This document shows, piece by piece, positions 62,097-64,000 of a DNA stretch of 64,000 nt. Where the stretch lies: contig CM065168.1 of the NCBI GenBank assembly GCA_033026295.1, forward strand, positions 42,358,875 through 42,422,874, written 5' to 3'. How positions within the stretch are numbered: the stretch's first letter is position 1; each line of letters begins with the position of its first letter. Origin of the DNA: Channa striata (lineage: Eukaryota; Chordata; Actinopteri; Anabantiformes; Channidae). The position numbers and the translations under genes were made by a program. The notes beneath the pieces are model-generated. The model ran no database searches and was not told where the DNA came from. It worked only from the letters and a program-made list of their open reading frames with translations.

Positions 62097-62945
62097 GATG
62101 TCTTGATGGTGTCTGTCGTCTTTACACTCAGTAGAAAAAGTGTCTGCCCACATCCGGAAAGAAAGCAGACAGAATTTTAGAAAATATTAATGTCATAAGC
62201 TGAAATGCTTAATCACATGTTTTGATGGAAATATGAATGAAAAGTGTCAAAGTTTACCAATAATTGCCATTATAATCATTAAATTTTCTGGCTTTCCTGT
62301 ATGAAAGTTTCCAATTTGCAGATATTGATTATTTTTAATCAATGACGTTCATTTAAATTCATCTTTATAAAGTCCTTCTTCTCACCTGCATCACTTTGTG
62401 CAGCATTTAAATAGCGATTGAACAATTACAATCAAAATTATATTACACTTAAATGCTCTGCAGTTCTTTGGCTTCAGAAAGAAACAACTAACAAGTGGTT
62501 AGAGTGTTATTTTGTGCATCACCTTTTTTAAAACGTGTTGCACAAAAGAGTTTGATAGTAACTGCTAAATGGAAACTATTTCTTGGGTTATATTTAGATA
62601 TACAGAAACAAAGAAAGAAAGATAAAAAAATCTAGATCTAAACCGCTGTTAGAAACTGCACTGATTATTGCACAGCACAATGAGAACATGCTGAATAGGA
62701 CAAAGGCCTAAAAGTAGAACTAAATGTCAGTTTGTCTCATTTTATCATTTTAATATTTTCTCACTGTGCAACATTGTCACACAATTCACACCTCACGGTA
62801 TGAAGTTAAATTTGCTGCCGTCAAAAGAAGATAAATTATGGACGACATTAACATGGGTGTATATGTGCTGCCACTTTTTTTCCTCCATTAGAGGAGAATA
62901 TGTTTGTGCAGCTTTCAGCCTCTCATGCATCAGCAGTCCCCACTA
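62097..62945. other. Upstream region of gene K, no gene seen
   Basis: AT-rich spacer between the K leader and the LINE. It should contain the K promoter. No coding exon is recognised. Confidence 0.4.
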
Positions 62946-64000
62946 CTACTACTACTCTTTCGGCTTTTCCCATCAGGGGTCGCCACAGCAAATCATCCTT
63001 TTCCACTTCACTCTATCCTGGGCATCTTCCTCTCTGACACCAGCTAACCTCATGTCCTCTGTTAGGACATCCATATATCTCCTCCTTGGTCGTCCTCTCG
63101 CCCTCTTGCCTGGCAGCTCCATCTCCAACATCCTTCTACCAATATATTCACTATCCCTCCTCTGCACATGTCCAAACCATCTCAATCTGGCCTCTCTGAC
63201 TTTGTTGCTAACACAGGCAACGTGCGCTGTCCCTCTGATGAACTCGTTCCTAATTCTGTCCAACCTTGTCACTCCTAAGGAGAACCTCAACATCTTCATC
63301 TCTGCTGCTTCCATCTCTGCCTCTTGTCTCTTTCTCACTGCTACTGTCTCTAACCCATAGAGCAGAGCTGGTCTCACCACTGTCCTGTTCACCTTTCCTT
63401 TGAGTCTTGCTGACACTCTTCTGTCACACAACACTCCTGACACTTTCCTCCACCCACTCCAACCCGCCTGCACTCGCCTCTTCACCTCTTTTCCACACTC
63501 CCCATCACACTGAACTGTTGACCCCAAGTACTTAAACTCCTGCACCTTCTTCACCTCAACCCCCTGTAACCTCACACTTCTACCTGGATCCCTCTCATTT
63601 ATACACCTGTATTCTGTCTTGCTACGACTGACTTTCATACCTCTTCTTTCCAGAGCAAACCTCCACCTCTCCAGCTGTTCCTCCACCTGCTCTCTACTCT
63701 CACTGCAAATCACAATGTCATCTGCAAACATCATTGTCCAGGGAGATTCCTGTCTGACCTCATCTGTCAACGTGTCCATCAGCATAGCAAACAAGAAGGG
63801 ACTCAAAGCCGATCCTTGGTGTAGTCCCACCTCCACCTTGAACTCCTCTGTCTGACCTACGGCACATCTCACCACCATCATGCTCCTCTCATACATTTCC
63901 TGAACTACTCTGACGTTCTTCTCTGCCACTCCCGACAACCTCATACAGTACCACAGCTCCTCCCTCGGCACCCTGTCATATGCCTTCTCTAAATCCACAA
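62946..64000 (-). mobile_element. RTE-like LINE, 3' part, continuing beyond the window
   Basis: An uninterrupted 341-codon frame (63998 down to 62973) encodes the reverse-transcriptase palm and C-terminal region of a non-LTR retrotransposon. Landmarks are DLEKAYDRVPREELW, GLHQGSALSPFLFAMLMD, the catalytic MFADDIVI, and a late GHVQRRDSEYIGRRM...GKRARGRPRRR segment. The 5' part, including any endonuclease, is off the window. On the plus strand its 3' end lies by a (CTA)n run at about 62941-62955. Short terminal repeats and this reverse-transcriptase type fit the RTE clade; the exact family is uncertain. The frame is unbroken here, so the copy is young or recently active. Confidence 0.85.

Noticed and set aside
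62800..63855. Long plus-strand frames over the LINE
   Set aside because: Antisense shadow of the reverse-transcriptase frame.

Overview
The window is vertebrate nuclear DNA, almost certainly from a teleost fish. The genes have GT-AG introns, and every immunoglobulin (Ig) exon is bounded by phase-1 introns. Intergenic and intronic DNA is full of fish-type repeats: a Tc1/mariner element, an L2/CR1-type LINE relic, an RTE-like LINE, tRNA-like SINE fragments and an LTR-like insertion. The exact species cannot be read from the sequence. A run of 100 N at 40748-40847 marks an assembly gap.

The window is a tandem cluster of cell-surface Ig-superfamily receptor genes. Three families are mixed. (1) Two butyrophilin/B7-like genes (signal peptide, V-set, C-set split over two exons, one membrane span, cytoplasmic tail): gene A 2633-7205 (+) and gene B 9943-18067 (+). 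(2) Fc-receptor-like genes (short split signal exon, two Ig domains, Pro/Ser-rich stalk plus membrane span, tail): C 19455-20956 (+, broken), D 22811-27755 (+), F 35948-39245 (+), and on the minus strand I 46926-47060 (single relic exon), J 51184-52104 (broken) and K 60121-62096. (3) Single V-set type I membrane proteins: E 31409-33723 (-), G 41421-44809 (+) and H 53848-56619 (+, frameshifted). Gene letters are local labels, not official symbols.

The right half was built by duplication. A unit with a plus-strand V-set gene facing a minus-strand Fc-receptor-like gene occurs at about 41.1-47.1 kb (G with I) and 53.6-62.1 kb (H with K). Between them lie J, a TIR-bounded DNA transposon (48074-51096) that carries a frameshifted SAM-domain gene fragment, and a small Ty3/gypsy relic. 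D and F share almost identical 3' halves, and a Tc1-like element sits in the D copy only. The right edge is an RTE-like LINE reverse transcriptase that runs off the window.

Functionally, all the proteins would be receptors or ligands at the leukocyte surface. No classical ITIM or ITAM was recognised in the tails, so any signalling would need partner chains or unlisted exons. The birth-and-death pattern (new duplicates, frameshifts, lost splice sites, an in-frame domain deletion) is typical of fast-evolving immune receptor clusters. I found no CRISPR array, operon, rRNA or intact tRNA gene, and no clearly new biological system. The most interesting items are uneven divergence between the G and H V-domains, their lesions, an unexplained conserved exon-like block between each convergent pair, and a one-base difference that separates a short tail from a Cys-rich tail in F and D.
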